Of a stretch of 64,000 bases of DNA, positions 22,701 through 34,485 are shown piece after piece. Below the pieces are notes generated by a model. That model saw nothing but the letters and a program-made list of their open reading frames with translations, did no database searches and was not told where the DNA came from. Source of the DNA: Saxidomus purpurata (Eukaryota; Mollusca; Bivalvia; Venerida; Veneridae); the NCBI GenBank assembly GCA_022818135.1, contig JAFMSR010000015.1:17189823-17253822 (forward strand). Reading direction: 5' to 3'. The position numbers were made by a program, and so were the translations under genes. Position 1 is the stretch's first letter. Each line of letters opens with the position of its first letter.

Positions 22701-25700
22701 GTCGGGAGCCCCGAAACACACATTTAAGCCTATAGAGGTTCTAAAATTCATGTATGAAATAAATGTCAAATGAACGATTTATTGTTTGTGTGTCCGCAAC
22801 AGATAGACTACATATAACTTAACTTTTCTCCATCTCTAGATAACATTGGGACAGATTTCTACTTTGGTATGATACCAAGCTATAGTGGCTATTCTCCTGA
22901 AGATATTGATATCGACATTGCATCTGAAAATAGAGGATCTCTCAATTTACAAGTTCCATATTTGGGCATAAATCGCACGGAAACACTTATCAAAGGCTCG
23001 AATGCATTAAAAGTAAGTGGAACGTTAACACGAGTAGGAACGTTTACAGGTAACCGCGGGATATACATAAAAACAAATGTCCCTGTAGCCGTGTATGTAA
23101 CATACAAAGTACAAAACGTTATGGATACATTCATGGCATTTCCACTTTCTTCATTGGGAACTGATTACATGGTTGCATCTTACACGCCTTTTATATCGTC
23201 TGAATTTATGGTGGTTGGCGTGACCGACAATACACTGGTAAGTCTTACATATAAAAATAACACGGAATCTTTGCAGACATTGGACAGTTTAGACGTTTAT
23301 CAAATTGCTGACGACACCGACCAATCGGGTATAAAGATATCTGCAAACAAACGTATTTCTGTCATATCAGGGGCATCAGAAGCCTATATCCCTGCAAATG
23401 ATCACACTTACTTTACTGACTTTTTAATGACACAACTGGTACCATATGAGTTTTGGACAAATTCATTCATTGTTCCACATCTAGAACCAAAGAGAGAATT
23501 CATTTTAAGAGCCATGTGGCAAGATCCTACTAATTATTGCATAAAAACTGATACTAACTCGTTCTGTAATCAAACAATTTCATCTAGTGATGTGACATAC
23601 CCTACAAAAGACTCATCTGCTGTAATAACGTCAGATTCTTCCTTAAGTGTAGCACAGTACAATGTTGGGGATTTTGACGGTGATCCGTTCATGGTGTCCA
23701 TACCAGGCATCAATAATTACTTGAACCGTTATAACTTTGTAATTTCAACCGCCTACTCCTCGGCAAGCAATTACATCTGCATAATTATACCGACATCCAA
23801 AGCACATGGTCTAGTACTGGATGGCTTACCGTTCACAGCAACACGCAATAACAGTGTACCGGATCCCTTCTCGAACTACACAATTCTTTATACAACAGTG
23901 AGCGTTGGCTTTCACGAACTTGTACACAATGATAGCAGTGTTACCTTTGGAGCTTTAGCATATGGTTTAGGTCACCAGAACGGATATGGCTTCGCACTCG
24001 GCTTTGGATTCCACGGAGGTACTCATATGTGATGAATTTATATGGCTTTGCAAATTATTATTTCATTAATAAATGAACTGTTCATTTTATTTTATAAATG
24101 ATTAAATCTTAATTTCAAAGTCATATAAAGTCATTTTTAATTAATTTATTGTATGTACTGCTTGTTCCAGCATTTTTAGGTTTTAGACCCAAAAACTATA
24201 TATACAAATGTATGTATGATGTTCTTTCCAGACAACAGAAATTACCTGAACCGTTATAATTTTGTAAGTCAAGTCGCAAGATTAATGATATCATTTCACC
24301 CGCTTAATGTGTCGCCTATAATTTCATTCGCCAAAATCATCAAACGGTATTATATTTTCTATTGTATGTAGAAAGTAGTTTAATAGTTTATTTCAGTCTC
24401 ATTCATTTGCATAATACACATTTATAAAATTCATGCATACAAAATCACAGATAATATCAAGCAAATGACCATTCTATAGTAGAATTATAAGAGACTATAA
24501 GCATAATAAATTACAAATTATCACAGTTACTATATTCAATTTACACCTAAAACGAATGTCATCTAGATTAAAGACAACAAATAAAACCATACACTAACAT
24601 GTATGGAAATCATACAAAATATACAGGTATGACTATGCACCTTCTGCTAATCGAAACCTAAAAATTAATTTAAAGTGTCACAATATAAAACACTGATGTG
24701 AGAAAATAAGCACTATTGCGCAATTACAAAATGTTTTAAAATAACATTTATTACCTCTGATCAGATCAGAAATAAACTGATTAGCAGAAACTGCATAGTT
24801 TGAACATAAAATATACAGAGTGAATGGTAAAGAAAATCTATTCAGCATTATTAACACAAATAAAATTGACGTCTAAGTAAAATATCATGGCAGGTTTTGG
24901 CACATAGACGAACAAGCATAGGATGTGTAAACAAAGTGACAAATTGATCAATGATAGGCAAATCTTGAAAACCAATGCAGACATTTTCAGCTTTGCTGAG
25001 CAAGCAGCTGCGAATATCTTCATATTTGCGACAGTCCATTAAAACATGCATTTCATCTTCTAAAACATTACAACGCAACACTTTCTATCCTCTACCCTCA
25101 ACTTTTCATATCTTCCTGTCTCAATCCTTAGTGGAGCAACTCCACATCTAAATTTACTAAAAGCTGAAAGTATGTAAACCTGTGCATTTTTGAAAAGGTC
25201 TTTAAAACTCTAAACAAGTGAAACAAAACAAATGATGGTGCTTACGATTACAAAAAGAAACTGGACACTAAATGTACTACTTGATGAGTTGATATACACT
25301 CACATATCATCAGGCTTCCAGCTTAGGACAGCCCCTTATTCCAAAAACGTTTTGTTGCCTTTTATAAACCATTCCCTGCTTGAGGGACCGTATTTCAGAT
25401 TATTGTTCTTACATGGAATGTGATAGAATGTTTTATTTTATACTAACTCATGAAACACTGTGTCATATCAGTGAAATATAGAGTGATGATATAGAATTCA
25501 TATCTGTCACAGTGTAGGTGATATAGGTCTGCCAGAACTACTTTTTAAGTAGTGCATATACATAAGTTTGCTTTTGTTTTAATAGTTAGCATAAAGTAAA
25601 AAGAATATTTGTTGTTTTTTTTTTTGAGTGGATATCGAATATATCTCAACTCAAAGTGATACAATTTTCACATTTTAACTCGCGCTTCGCGCTCGTGAAA

Positions 25701-28700
25701 ATATAAACAATTGAATCGCTTCTCGATGATATATATTCCCTATCCACTCAAAACAAACAAATATCCTCTATATACTTCAACCATATAACAATGGTCATAA
25801 AATTGAAATAAATAATGTTTTTTGGAAATCTGTGACACGGTTCCCTCAAGCAGGGAACGGTGTGTATAATTTTAGAGTGTATGGTGTTACCCTTAGCTGG
25901 TGAATGCTATTGTGGTGTATGTCAGGCGTTACCTTAATATGGACATCAATAACTTTCCCGAATGTGTGTTTAATAAATTTAAATATTTGTATTATTTTGT
26001 GTCTTAAACTTTGTATTTACCAAAAGTTAAAATTTTGTATCACTAAATGTATTTTAAAGTATTCTCTGGTCTTTTTTCAGCTGGGTCCTCTATGACTGAC
26101 CAAACAACAATTGACCTTTACACAACAAATGGTAATTTCTAAATAACTAGAAAAAATCTGTTTATTTGTATTTTGACAGACGTAAAATACCACCTTATCT
26201 TAATTTAGACTTTAAAGAATAACAAAAAGAAGTACATGAAAACTTGATACTTATTATTACGTTTCTTTGACAACATTAAAGTCAAATTTAGATAATTTTC
26301 TACAGAAATTTCATATATAAACATGACGTATCACTAAATGTTATTTCAAAGTATTTCCTGGTCTTTTGTTTCCAGCTGGGTCTTCTATGACCAACCAGAA
26401 ATTTCACTACATATATATATATGTATATTTCCTTCTACAGAAATTTCACAGGTATATATCTATAACGTATCACTAATTTAATTTCAAAATACTTTATTGT
26501 CTGTTGTTGTTTTTTTTCAGCTATGACCGATCAAACAACAGTCCCGCTTCCTTATGTAACAATTGGTAAGTTCTAAAATACGTAGTTGGTGTTTTGTATT
26601 TTGTATAATAGACAAAGAAAAATAACACCTTTTCTTATTTCAGTTAATATTTTAATTTTTAAAGATAAGCAATAACTACAGAAAAAACTCTTATTATTTC
26701 ATTTCTGACTACATTAAAGTCAAATTTTGATTTTCTTGTACCATTAATCGACATTCGTTAATTCTAGCATAAAATGTTTTTGCCCATTTTGCCGGAGTTT
26801 TAACAGGAGGAAAATCGTGTGTAATCGGGGAGACTCACGCGCTATTATAACCCGTTTTTATTTATGCGCATTACATGGCCATTTTAAACAATGGATCTGT
26901 CTTCCAAGTCTTTCATCGAGCACGGCATCAACAGTGCCGGGCTTAACACTAGTGGCGTCATAAATATGACATAATCAACACGGACGTTGTCCTTCGCATT
27001 GTATTGTTGAACGTCGTACCAGTAAGGGCGTTTCATTCTTATTTTTTGTTGTTTTTATGCTAGAATAGCGTTAACAAGCTCGGGATCAAGGAACCCTTGG
27101 GGATGTTGGTGCCCTCGCCCTAACGGACTTGGGCACAAACCATCCCTCGGGATTCTACAGATGTTATAACACAAAATTTACGTTCGTTAACCCTATATAA
27201 AAACATTTTAATAATCATTTCGTTTCTGACCCCATAAAGTCAAATTTAGATTGTTTGTAAGATAAATAATTCTACACATTACCATTAATCGGCTTACTTT
27301 TATATATAAAAAAAAAATTTTAGAAATATTTATCGGTCACAAATAGTACATTTCATTTTAAAGGACTGCAGTAATTTTCATTTGTATTAGGCTTCTTGAA
27401 TATCAAATCAATGTTCAATGTGTTTTGCAGATGGACCAGTCGTTTGTTACGACTGTGAAGAGATGTTTCACATTGAGCTTTGTGAAACTGTGAAAATGTG
27501 CTCAAAGGGAGAGGTATATGTTTCATATACAAGTATACTCGAAATGACAAACAAAACTATTCTTTTTCAAATAATATGACATTCAAAAAACCGTTAAATA
27601 TCGTCACATGATTAAAAGGCTGATTTCAGTCGTCATTTTAAATATATATGAATAAAGGTATTGATAGAACAAAAATGTATGTTTTGGGTCTACTTTCCAA
27701 AAAAATGAAAGTCGGTCGGTCGGCAGTTGTTTTTATTTCTTTACTTAGTTTGTCCCTTTTTACTCGTTGGCCTTTTCCATCTTTTTCTTATAAATGAAGT
27801 CGGCAGTTGAAAGTTAAGGTCGATCGGGAGACCGTGAACACTCACGTTCAGAGAACTGTGGGAGGGAGGCGGGAGAACGAAGAAACAAATATAGCAGTTA
27901 CTCAAAGAATAGCCTTTTACTTAATCACTTGATAGGATTTAAGAGCAATTAAATACTTTACATAATTCTTTTTAACCAACTTCATATTTAAATTTTCACA
28001 GACGGCTTAAGCTTAAAGAGACATAAAGGGCAGTTCGTTACTTTTATAAAATTGAGAATACAAGCTATCGCCACATGAAAGCAACTAGAAAACTTTTACT
28101 ATTATGTTGTATAGGAGCTATATTTTATGCTAGTAAATTTGCCTAATCTAGAAATGGTTATCCCTATGGTAAATCAAATTTATCCCTATATAGGTCAATA
28201 TGAAAGTGCTTCTTAACAGAACAAAGTGCTTTTGCGACATTATAAGAACACTCGTGTTCCCTGGACTTCTGTCACACACAGATTACGAAATCAGATTTCT
28301 GGAAGTTACTGGAATTTTCTTATATAATGTTAAAAAGTAATGGTGAAGTGCTACTATATAGGTAAAGATGTATATATACACGCTATACGATCTCCTGCTT
28401 GAATGTGACTGTTCAACGTTTTATCATATAAATTATTATATTCTTTTATCTTGATATGATTATATTTTAGAAATCATCTGTCCACCTCTCCGATTCAGAA
28501 GCTTCTGTGTGCTTTCTTATTCATTTCTCTCAAATTTGTCACACTTATACTAAATCATTGAGGTTCAGCTTAATTATATCTTCAGGTCTGCTTTCTCGAA
28601 CATTACATGAAGCATGGCAGGAAAGTATTCAGGTCCGGATGTTTATCGCAAGAGTTAAGTATTTAACAAGAACTACATTTAAAAGAGATAGTCGGTGCGA

Positions 28701-31700
28701 ATTTTAGTATATGAAAGCGATTGTTAGCTAGATTTTATAATAAAAATTAATTTTATTCAGTCGGAAGGCGCCAAATATCACAATGTGAGGGAAAAAACAG
28801 GACCTTGACCGGGATTCGAACCCATGTAACTTCCCTTGCAAAGTTGTGCTAATGCTCTCCCGATTGAGCTAACCGGCCACTTATCAAATCTGTCTCCAAT
28901 AGTAATTAAATATCTATCGCGACCTGTGTATCAGGAAAACAAACTTAATCCTTGTTTTTCTTATAAATATGCTACTTGAATTATTGACAGTAATTCACTG
29001 GCCGAGAAAGTATAAATATTCTATTCTTATGATTAACATTAATTTGGAGGTGACAACATATTATGTTGATAGTTATGAATTATATATACGTACTTAAATT
29101 ATTAACCCATTCAAGAAAAACTGAAAACTGAAAAGAGTATTTTATTGTCTATTCTCATTCTCACTACATAGGTCCGTGGATAAATGAAGAAATTTTAAAT
29201 TATCGTATTACAAATCAAGTAAAATGACCAAAAAAGACCGAAAAACAAATACGGCCGACCGAAAACAGCTTGTTTTTCTAAAGATAAAATTATATCGCAA
29301 GTTGTGATTGACTATTTACAAATTCCTTCATTTATTTTAAACTTAAATTATAAATTATACATTATCTTTTGGAAAAAAAAGTTGTTTTCGGTCTGCAAAC
29401 CGTTTTTCGGTCCCTTTTCAGTCTTTTTCAGTCTTATTCGGTCTTTTTCGGTTGTTTTCGGTAATTCTATGTACCCTGTATCAGGTCTTTTTCGGTTGTT
29501 TTCGGTAATTCTGCACCCTGTATTATCCCATCAGAAGGTGTCTCACAGCGTAAATTTCTCACTTCAAATAATATACATTCTACTCGTCTTTTCATTGGTT
29601 ATTGAAAGCTTACGAACTTCCGGGCAAAAGCGAGCTTAATACGGCTGCGTCGAAAAACAGAATGTTTCTGCATGTGTGCATGTATGTTAGCCAAACTAAA
29701 GTATCACCAATACTCAATTAATATGTTTAAATTGAGTCAAGTCATGTTCTTTCCGTTGACACTACCTTACGTCTTCTATGGAATACAAATGCCCTGTTTG
29801 AACTTATTCTAAATCACCTTAATACATGTAGTACGTAAAGTTCCGCTATTGAGACCACTCGATATTAAGACCGCCCTCAATACTAAGACTAAATATTTCG
29901 TGGGAAAATGGTATATTTCAAAGTAAAAAAGGTCTAAATAGTAAAAGAAATTCAGTAACAAAACAACTTTCGCCAGTCCAAAAGGTGATTTTCTACAGGA
30001 ACTCTTCTGTTTTTGTTTGTCTTTTTCAAGTTTAGTGGTTAGTATTCAGATGGATAGACTCAAATACGTCCGCCTCCGTTGCCGAGTGGTTAGAGCCGCT
30101 GACTTGAAATCACTGTAACCTCTCATAGAGTCAGGATCATGGGTTCGAGCCCTGCTACAGACCAGGCCTCTTTAAGTGAGAAAGTTGTCACTTTCTTGCG
30201 GACGATATGAATCTAGAACTGGTTCTTCCCAGAGACGATGTTTAGGTAAATTGCCCGCCTGTTAAAATGAACAAACGTATGGTTGTAATGGGCGTTAAAC
30301 TCCTAAAACAACAGGATAGACTCAACTCAAAACCCCTTTGTTGTAATTTCATATTTTCGTTATTTTAAACACCATCTGTTAACTATTGAATTTGGTCTTC
30401 ATAATCTCAAACAGGTATGTCCAAACAACAATGTTAGTAATGTTAACGATCCAAACAGTTGTACAGAGTGCTGTTCGGAGAGTTATTGCAATCACAAGGG
30501 CTGTGGAGAGGCAGGTAAACTGTTTACTTTATATTACTTTCTCATCACAAAAAATTAATTTTAATTTTCGATGCTGGACTGAACGATTGAAATAATTTCA
30601 ATAACTTTATTTTTCATATTTGTATCACTGTTAATTTAACATATTTTTAAGGCGATGCATACATGGTAGAAATGTAAATTGTTTAAATATGCTTTTTTCG
30701 CATTTCAATACTTAACAGCGGTTTTTTCCTTCAACATATACAATTCGAAGTTTAGTTTTCAGGAGGCTGATTTCTTGCACCAGTAGGAACATTTTGCCAT
30801 GTATCAATGTGACCAAAGAGTGTACAGGACCTTTTCACGCTCATTCAATTGACTGTGTTACATGAAAATTGCAAAAGTCTTTTTATCTTCTGGAACAAAA
30901 TAGAAAGTCATAACTTTCTTTTCATTTTATTTCATTTTGGTGTTGTACATTTGCAGGTTTACCTGCAAGAGACCTTCGTGGACCATTGTGCTATAATTGT
31001 AGCTACGTTTATTCGCCAGACGAATGTAACACGTTGAGTTTATGCAGAGGTGATCAGGTAATGCGGAAAAAACACATTTATTCTATGATTAAAGTAATGG
31101 TTCAGCATATCAATTGTAAAAGATTGGCGTGTGTAAAGTTTTCATATGATACTTCTATTGCATTATGAGATAGCGCACCTATTTAAGACGCTAAGAATAG
31201 CACAGCTGTTCGTTTCAGGTATTTAGTAAGCCTACTAAACCGAATACGATAAATGCAGTAACCCCTATCTTTGACGATATATCTTACTTTTTGTTGTAAA
31301 TGAAAATGACAATCACCGAAAATCTGGTATACAAAAATCATCCAGAATTTATTTTCGCACAAACATGTACTAGTACAAGGTAACGTGGTAGATAAAGTAC
31401 ATGTTGCACCGATATTAGTTCATATGATTCCGCTGCTTTGTATATCATACATACACATTGCTATGCATAAAAGTATAACATAAAAAGTATATAAAATGGA
31501 AACTATCACTAATTGCATTACAGATTCAATATTTTTGTATTTTTTGTTTGCCCATCATAAAAAAAATTGTTCATGACTTAAATAGTGTCTCGAATATGAA
31601 AACACTTACAATAACAACTTTCAGGTATGCATGATCAAAGAAATTGAGTTGGGGACAAGGTCAGAGTACAGCATGGGATGTGCTCATGCTTCGGTAATGT

Positions 31701-32766
31701 CCTTTTTACTATTCTGTTATTTCTGTGTAAGTGTGACTCTATCGTATTGTTATCGATAATTTCTATTAAATTGTGATAATTTCTATTAAATTGTGATAAT
31801 TTCTATTGAACTGTTGAGTAGTGAGGAGAACAAATAAGAACAGCAAATAGAATTTAGCACACTGAAAGAGAAAGAAAAAACTGAAATGTAACAGTAAGCC
31901 AGTTTTATAATTGATATTAAAGACTAAATTCAGCGTCCTCCAGTGAAATTTTAAAGGCCATGCTCAACGAGTATTCAAGTCGAGAAAATGTTACATTTTA
32001 ACGCAAAAATCAATCAAGGAATTCCAAATAAGATGAAATTTATTTTTTGCAGTTATTTAAGGTATATTTGTCAGTGTCTCAGATGTAATGAACGTTTAAT
32101 GTAAATAACAATGAGATATCCTTTTCATTACATATGTGTTCAGTGCAGTCCAGCAAAACGGTCGGTGAACTCCTTGTGGGCACGTTCAACATCTGTCCTC
32201 TGTAAGTCTTGCTGTAGCGCAGACTTTTGTAATCAAAACTGCACAACTGCTTCCGGCGGAAATGGACAACCGGTGATTGTAGGTTAGTAGCGTTTGGAAA
32301 GTTTTGCAAACCACAGGTACTATGTGAAAACAGAATCTATCATAACTCGCAAAGAGTGTGGCATTGTAACTATTGGCTATACTAGTAAGCATTACATCTA
32401 GTATGTTTTGAATATTTGTGTGTCTTCACACGTTTTGAATAATAAATTTTACATCAAAATAATTTTGAACTTATCTAAAAGGAATGTGTTTAGATCTGTT
32501 ATAGTTTAAGGTGTTGAATAGTTTATGTTAACAGATATAGCCTGTAAAATATTGACACCATATCATCGCAATCTTGTGCAAACTGTATTCTTTCTTTCTA
32601 CCCTTTCCAGGATAAGATACCCGATAAGATGAGTAAAATAGTGGCTGTCATGTGTATGGTCTTGGAGAAAGGCAACGAATACTTTTCACAAATACATGTA
32701 TAATGCAGCACTATGTTTGAACTTATTAATGGACACTTCAATCATATGGCAATGTATAACAATAAA
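19701..32766 (+). CDS. Gene B: secreted IgGFc-binding-domain protein with two Ly6/uPAR-type domains
   Basis: Predicted exons: 19701-19730, 22076-22112, 22840-24018, 26081-26131, 26521-26565, 27431-27513, 28586-28654, 30415-30514, 30957-31057, 31625-31693, 32144-32287 (stop TAG), plus a 3' UTR exon from 32611 and AATAAA at 32761. Same plan and phases as gene A but with two usable Thr-rich linker exons, giving about 635 residues if all exons are used. Two oddities: the donor after 28654 reads TTAAGT instead of GTAAGT, and the FCGBP-N domain has lost a conserved cysteine pair. Apart from that donor the frame is open throughout. Function as for gene A: extracellular binding protein of unknown ligand. 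Confidence 0.72.
20643..20877 (+). mobile_element. tRNA-derived SINE in intron 1 of gene B
   Basis: tRNA-like head with 'tggcagagtggtaaaggtca' (A-box region), an altered B-box, a body with 'ggtgcccgccagtgactga', and the tail 'gttgagtgcgacgttaaat', a type of 3' end common in invertebrate SINEs. Not present in intron 1 of A or C. Confidence 0.65.
20890..21071. mobile_element. TA-flanked MITE in intron 1 of gene B
   Basis: Begins 'cagtaaactccgcatataac' and ends 'gtttactg', flanked by TA on both sides, as in Tc1/mariner-type or pogo-type non-autonomous elements. A more diverged copy lies at the corresponding place in gene C (about 34640-34815) but not in A. Confidence 0.7.
22076..22112 (+). CDS. 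Gene B exon 2
   Basis: 37 nt, reads VSFQYVRLLKTK plus one base; acceptor 'cctttcag', donor 'gtaagt'. The long 345-nt intronic stretch before it and the rest of intron 1 contain only repeats and unassigned AT-rich sequence. Confidence 0.7.
22840..24018 (+). CDS. Gene B exon 3: FCGBP N-terminal domain, cysteine pair lost
   Basis: 1179 nt, exactly the length of the A and C exons, after 'catctctag' and before 'gtactc'. Shares 'GTDFYFGMI', 'GTDYMVASY', 'EFWTNSFIVPHLE' and 'YGFALGFG'. Where A and C have a Cys after 'SGAS/SGSS' and another in 'NCDFL', B reads 'SGASEAYIPANDHTYFTDFL', so both cysteines are gone together. The preceding loop is also shorter ('TPFISSEFM'). Confidence 0.87.
24378..25165 (-). 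mobile_element. 5'-truncated LINE 3' end in intron 3 of gene B
   Basis: Flanked by GAAAGTA (24371-24377 and 25166-25172); gene A and gene C lack the insertion. On the minus strand 'EDEMHVLMDCRKYEDIRS' matches the Cys/His-containing C-terminal segment typical of LINE ORF2, followed by a stop and a 3' UTR ending in an AATAAA-containing tail. It lacks the catalytic RT part. Confidence 0.75.
25626..25750. repeat. Inverted-repeat element in intron 3 of gene B
   Basis: 'gagtggatatcgaatatatc' is mirrored by 'gatatatattccctatccactc', with a central 'gcgcttcgcgc' palindrome. Copy-specific to B. Preceded by a T-run. Confidence 0.6.
26081..26131 (+). CDS. Gene B exon 4: Thr-rich linker
   Basis: 51 nt, phase 1-1, reads AGSSMTDQTTIDLYTTN; donor gtaatt as in A and C. 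Confidence 0.68.
26376..26425 (+). pseudogene. Decayed linker exon in gene B
   Basis: Good acceptor 'gtttccag' and start 'GSSMTNQ', then the sequence dissolves into 'acatatatatatatg'. No donor in the needed phase. The text 'ttctacagaaatttcac' occurs before and after it, indicating that this exon and the next came from a tandem duplication of exon plus flanking intron. Confidence 0.55.
26521..26565 (+). CDS. Gene B exon 5: extra Thr-rich linker
   Basis: 45 nt between 'ttttttttcag' and 'gtaagt', phase 1-1, reads AMTDQTTVPLPYVTI. Intact only in B; A (9217) and C (39266) keep recognisable but donor-less relatives. Confidence 0.62.
27431..30514 (+). CDS. Gene B: first Ly6/uPAR-type domain, with altered splice donor
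   Basis: Exons 27431-27513 ('VVCYDCEEMFHIELC'), 28586-28654 and 30415-30514 ('SCTECCSESYCN'). The middle exon is followed by TTAAGT where A has GTAAGT. The nearest GT, one base earlier (28654), would give 'gttaagt' but shifts the frame, reaching a stop in the next-but-one exon. Skipping the 69-nt exon keeps frame but removes two cysteines of the domain. Retention meets TAA within four codons. Confidence 0.65.
28680..29690. repeat. Insertion-rich stretch in an intron of gene B
   Basis: Extra sequence relative to A and C, with repeated 'ggtctttttcggttgttttcgg' type units near 29400-29510 and the tRNA-like piece described separately. The open frame at 29304-29639 follows these repeats. No gene recognised. 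Confidence 0.45.
28795..28880 (-). mobile_element. tRNA-like SINE head/tRNA pseudogene in gene B
   Basis: On the minus strand: 'ggccggttagctcaatcggg' followed by 'gggttcgaatcccggtcaa', good A and B boxes of a tRNA. The anticodon arm between them is not well formed. It sits within about 1 kb of sequence (28680-29650) absent from A and C. Confidence 0.6.
30067..30312 (+). mobile_element. tRNA-Ser-like SINE in gene B
   Basis: Head 'gccgagtggttagagccgct' followed by 'gacttgaaatcac' and a B box 'gggttcgagccc'. The anticodon-loop text resembles tRNA-Ser. The body includes 'cactttcttgcggacgat' and the tail 'aatgggcgttaaac'. Same intron position in A (truncated) and C. Confidence 0.75.
30957..32287 (+). 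CDS. Gene B: second Ly6/uPAR-type domain and C-terminus
   Basis: Exons 30957-31057 ('GPLCYNCSYVYSPDEC'), 31625-31693 and 32144-32287 ('LCKSCCSADFCNQNC', then 'GQPVIVG' and TAG at 32285). All splice sites canonical and cysteines conserved. Confidence 0.78.
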
Positions 32767-32790
32767 TATTTCTAGTGTTTGCTGTATGTT
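32611..32790 (+). terminator. Gene B 3' UTR exon and polyadenylation signal
   Basis: Acceptor 'cctttccag' then GATAAG; AATAAA at 32761-32766. Same dual-stop arrangement as in gene A (TAG 32285 or, after splicing, TAA 32613). Confidence 0.58.
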
Positions 32791-32869
32791 AAGTTTCATT
32801 TATTATAATTCAATTAAATTGCCAATGCTTAACCCGATAAGAAAAACAGTAGGTCTCTTTATACAGTAA

Positions 32870-33725
32870 ATAAAGTGACAATCAACCCCGCCCCCCACCC
32901 CCTTCTCCGAACGGGGCCAATTTTGACTCAGCTCTAGGCGTTCCAGTTTCTGACCAAAAAAATGTCCTGGTATGGAAAACACAACAACCGAGGCGCGGCA
33001 AATTTTGATGCGAAAATACTTCGTAGAGGACAACTAAACAATGCTACAAACCAAATATCAAAGCTCTAGACCTTGCCTCCAGACAATTTTTTTTAAGTTT
33101 TACTTTCATGTCTCTATGTAAATATGTGCCCTCATGCATGATTTACGGCCACACGCCAAAGTTTTCACTCACTATACACATACCCCCCCCCCCCCACCCT
33201 TGATTAGGCACACGACCTGCAATCACATGTCAATGTTTAAAAAGGAAACCAATTTTGACGTGGAATTATATCGATGGTTGACTGCAAAACTGTTAGGAGT
33301 CCTTCTCTATCTCATAAAAGTTACAACAGTTTTGCGGTCAATCCTCGAAATGCTGCAAATACAGACTGACCAGTCACTGTTGCTAATAAAAGTAAAGAGG
33401 AAGTGAGATTTGTGTTTTTTCGATAGCAAAGACTCTACTGGTGGTAAATTCTGGAGAGAATGTATTCAGCAGAATCTTTATTGCCAGAGAATCGGGTCGT
33501 CTGGATCCGACAGGCTCAAAATAACATCTCGGCACAAAACACGGGATTTTCATGAGTGATACTTTTAGGGTCATCCTATATATCATTGAATCCTGGTCTG
33601 GACAAATGGAGAAGTAAAAAGACAAAGGGAATTAGAGATGATCTACGGAGAAAGAGAGGGAGTTAAGAAATGGAGCCGGAGTTTGACATTGGCAGACGTC
33701 TGATGAAAATAAATAAAGAAAATAA
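32870..33725. repeat. Repeat-rich spacer between genes B and C
   Basis: Old satellite monomers with a C-rich run (33183-33197), then a block at 33230-33530 that recurs downstream of gene C at 48560-48850 ('aattatatcgatggttga', 'gtcgtctggatccgacaggc'). This marks the 3' part of the duplicated unit. No gene seen; short open frames here are not supported. Confidence 0.6.
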
Positions 33726-33965
33726 GTCGAACAGTTTTCATCATGTTTGTGTGCATTTTGTCTCGGCAAAATTCAATAATCTACCAAATCGACCTAGGCA
33801 CTTTTGGATTATGGCCCTTGAATTATGCAAATTTTGCAAATTAGCCTTGTCCGCTCTCTAAGTCAAACAGTTTTCATTCGATCTTCACCAAATTTGGAGA
33901 AAATATATGTGAGCATAATGTCTATGCAAAGTTAGATCACAAGCAAAATCGATCGAGACACATAG
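33725..33965 (+). repeat. Truncated 155-bp tandem repeat upstream of gene C
   Basis: About one and a half monomers of the array at 3590-4030 ('acttttggattatggccctt'), at the same place relative to the gene. Confidence 0.7.
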
Positions 33966-33969
33966 ACCA

Positions 33970-34455
33970 CAAACTGGAAGAATGTAAAGCACTCTTTGCT
34001 GACAGATGATCTTTATTCACAAGTGTTTCCACAATCGATAAATAGTGCAAATAGTTTTCCCCTCACAGGGTGGTCTTTATTCAGAGGTGGTTTCTAACAC
34101 TGATAAATCAATCGAATTTTGTGAAAAAGTAGCGTCCTTAGCCTATAGACCTCACACCATAGTGTGAAATAGAGGCACACCTTGCTAGGATATTATACAA
34201 AACTATCACAAACATTGACTTAAGTCCGCTCCAAGGACCAATTAATAGCATGAAGGATCCGTTATTGTCCTGTGATCTCTCTACATTCTGTTAACCTTTT
34301 CTAAACTTTCTGAATGATTAAAGGTCAAAGAGTAAAGATTAGACATTCCCTGTATTTTATATCTAACTGACCTATATTTAAAATGTAAATGTACAGATAT
34401 AAAAACTATGATTAAAATTTAAGGCCTAACACTTCAATGGGGACTGACTAGCACG
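33970..34455 (+). promoter_or_regulatory. 5' flank/probable promoter of gene C
   Basis: Uninterrupted version of the conserved block before A and B, including the intact CTCTAC target of the element inserted in B. Regulatory role inferred from position. Confidence 0.45.
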
Positions 34456-34485
34456 ATGAAAACCAATGGTGTTCTGTTGGTACTG
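34456..34485 (+). CDS. Gene C exon 1 (start codon)
   Basis: MKTNGVLLVL then donor gtaagt; same length as A and B. Confidence 0.7.

Noticed and set aside
28795..28880. Functional tRNA genes (also near 10340, 20643, 30067, 41111, 49435 and 62206)
   Set aside because: A and B boxes are visible, but the arms do not fold cleanly and most carry SINE bodies or tails.
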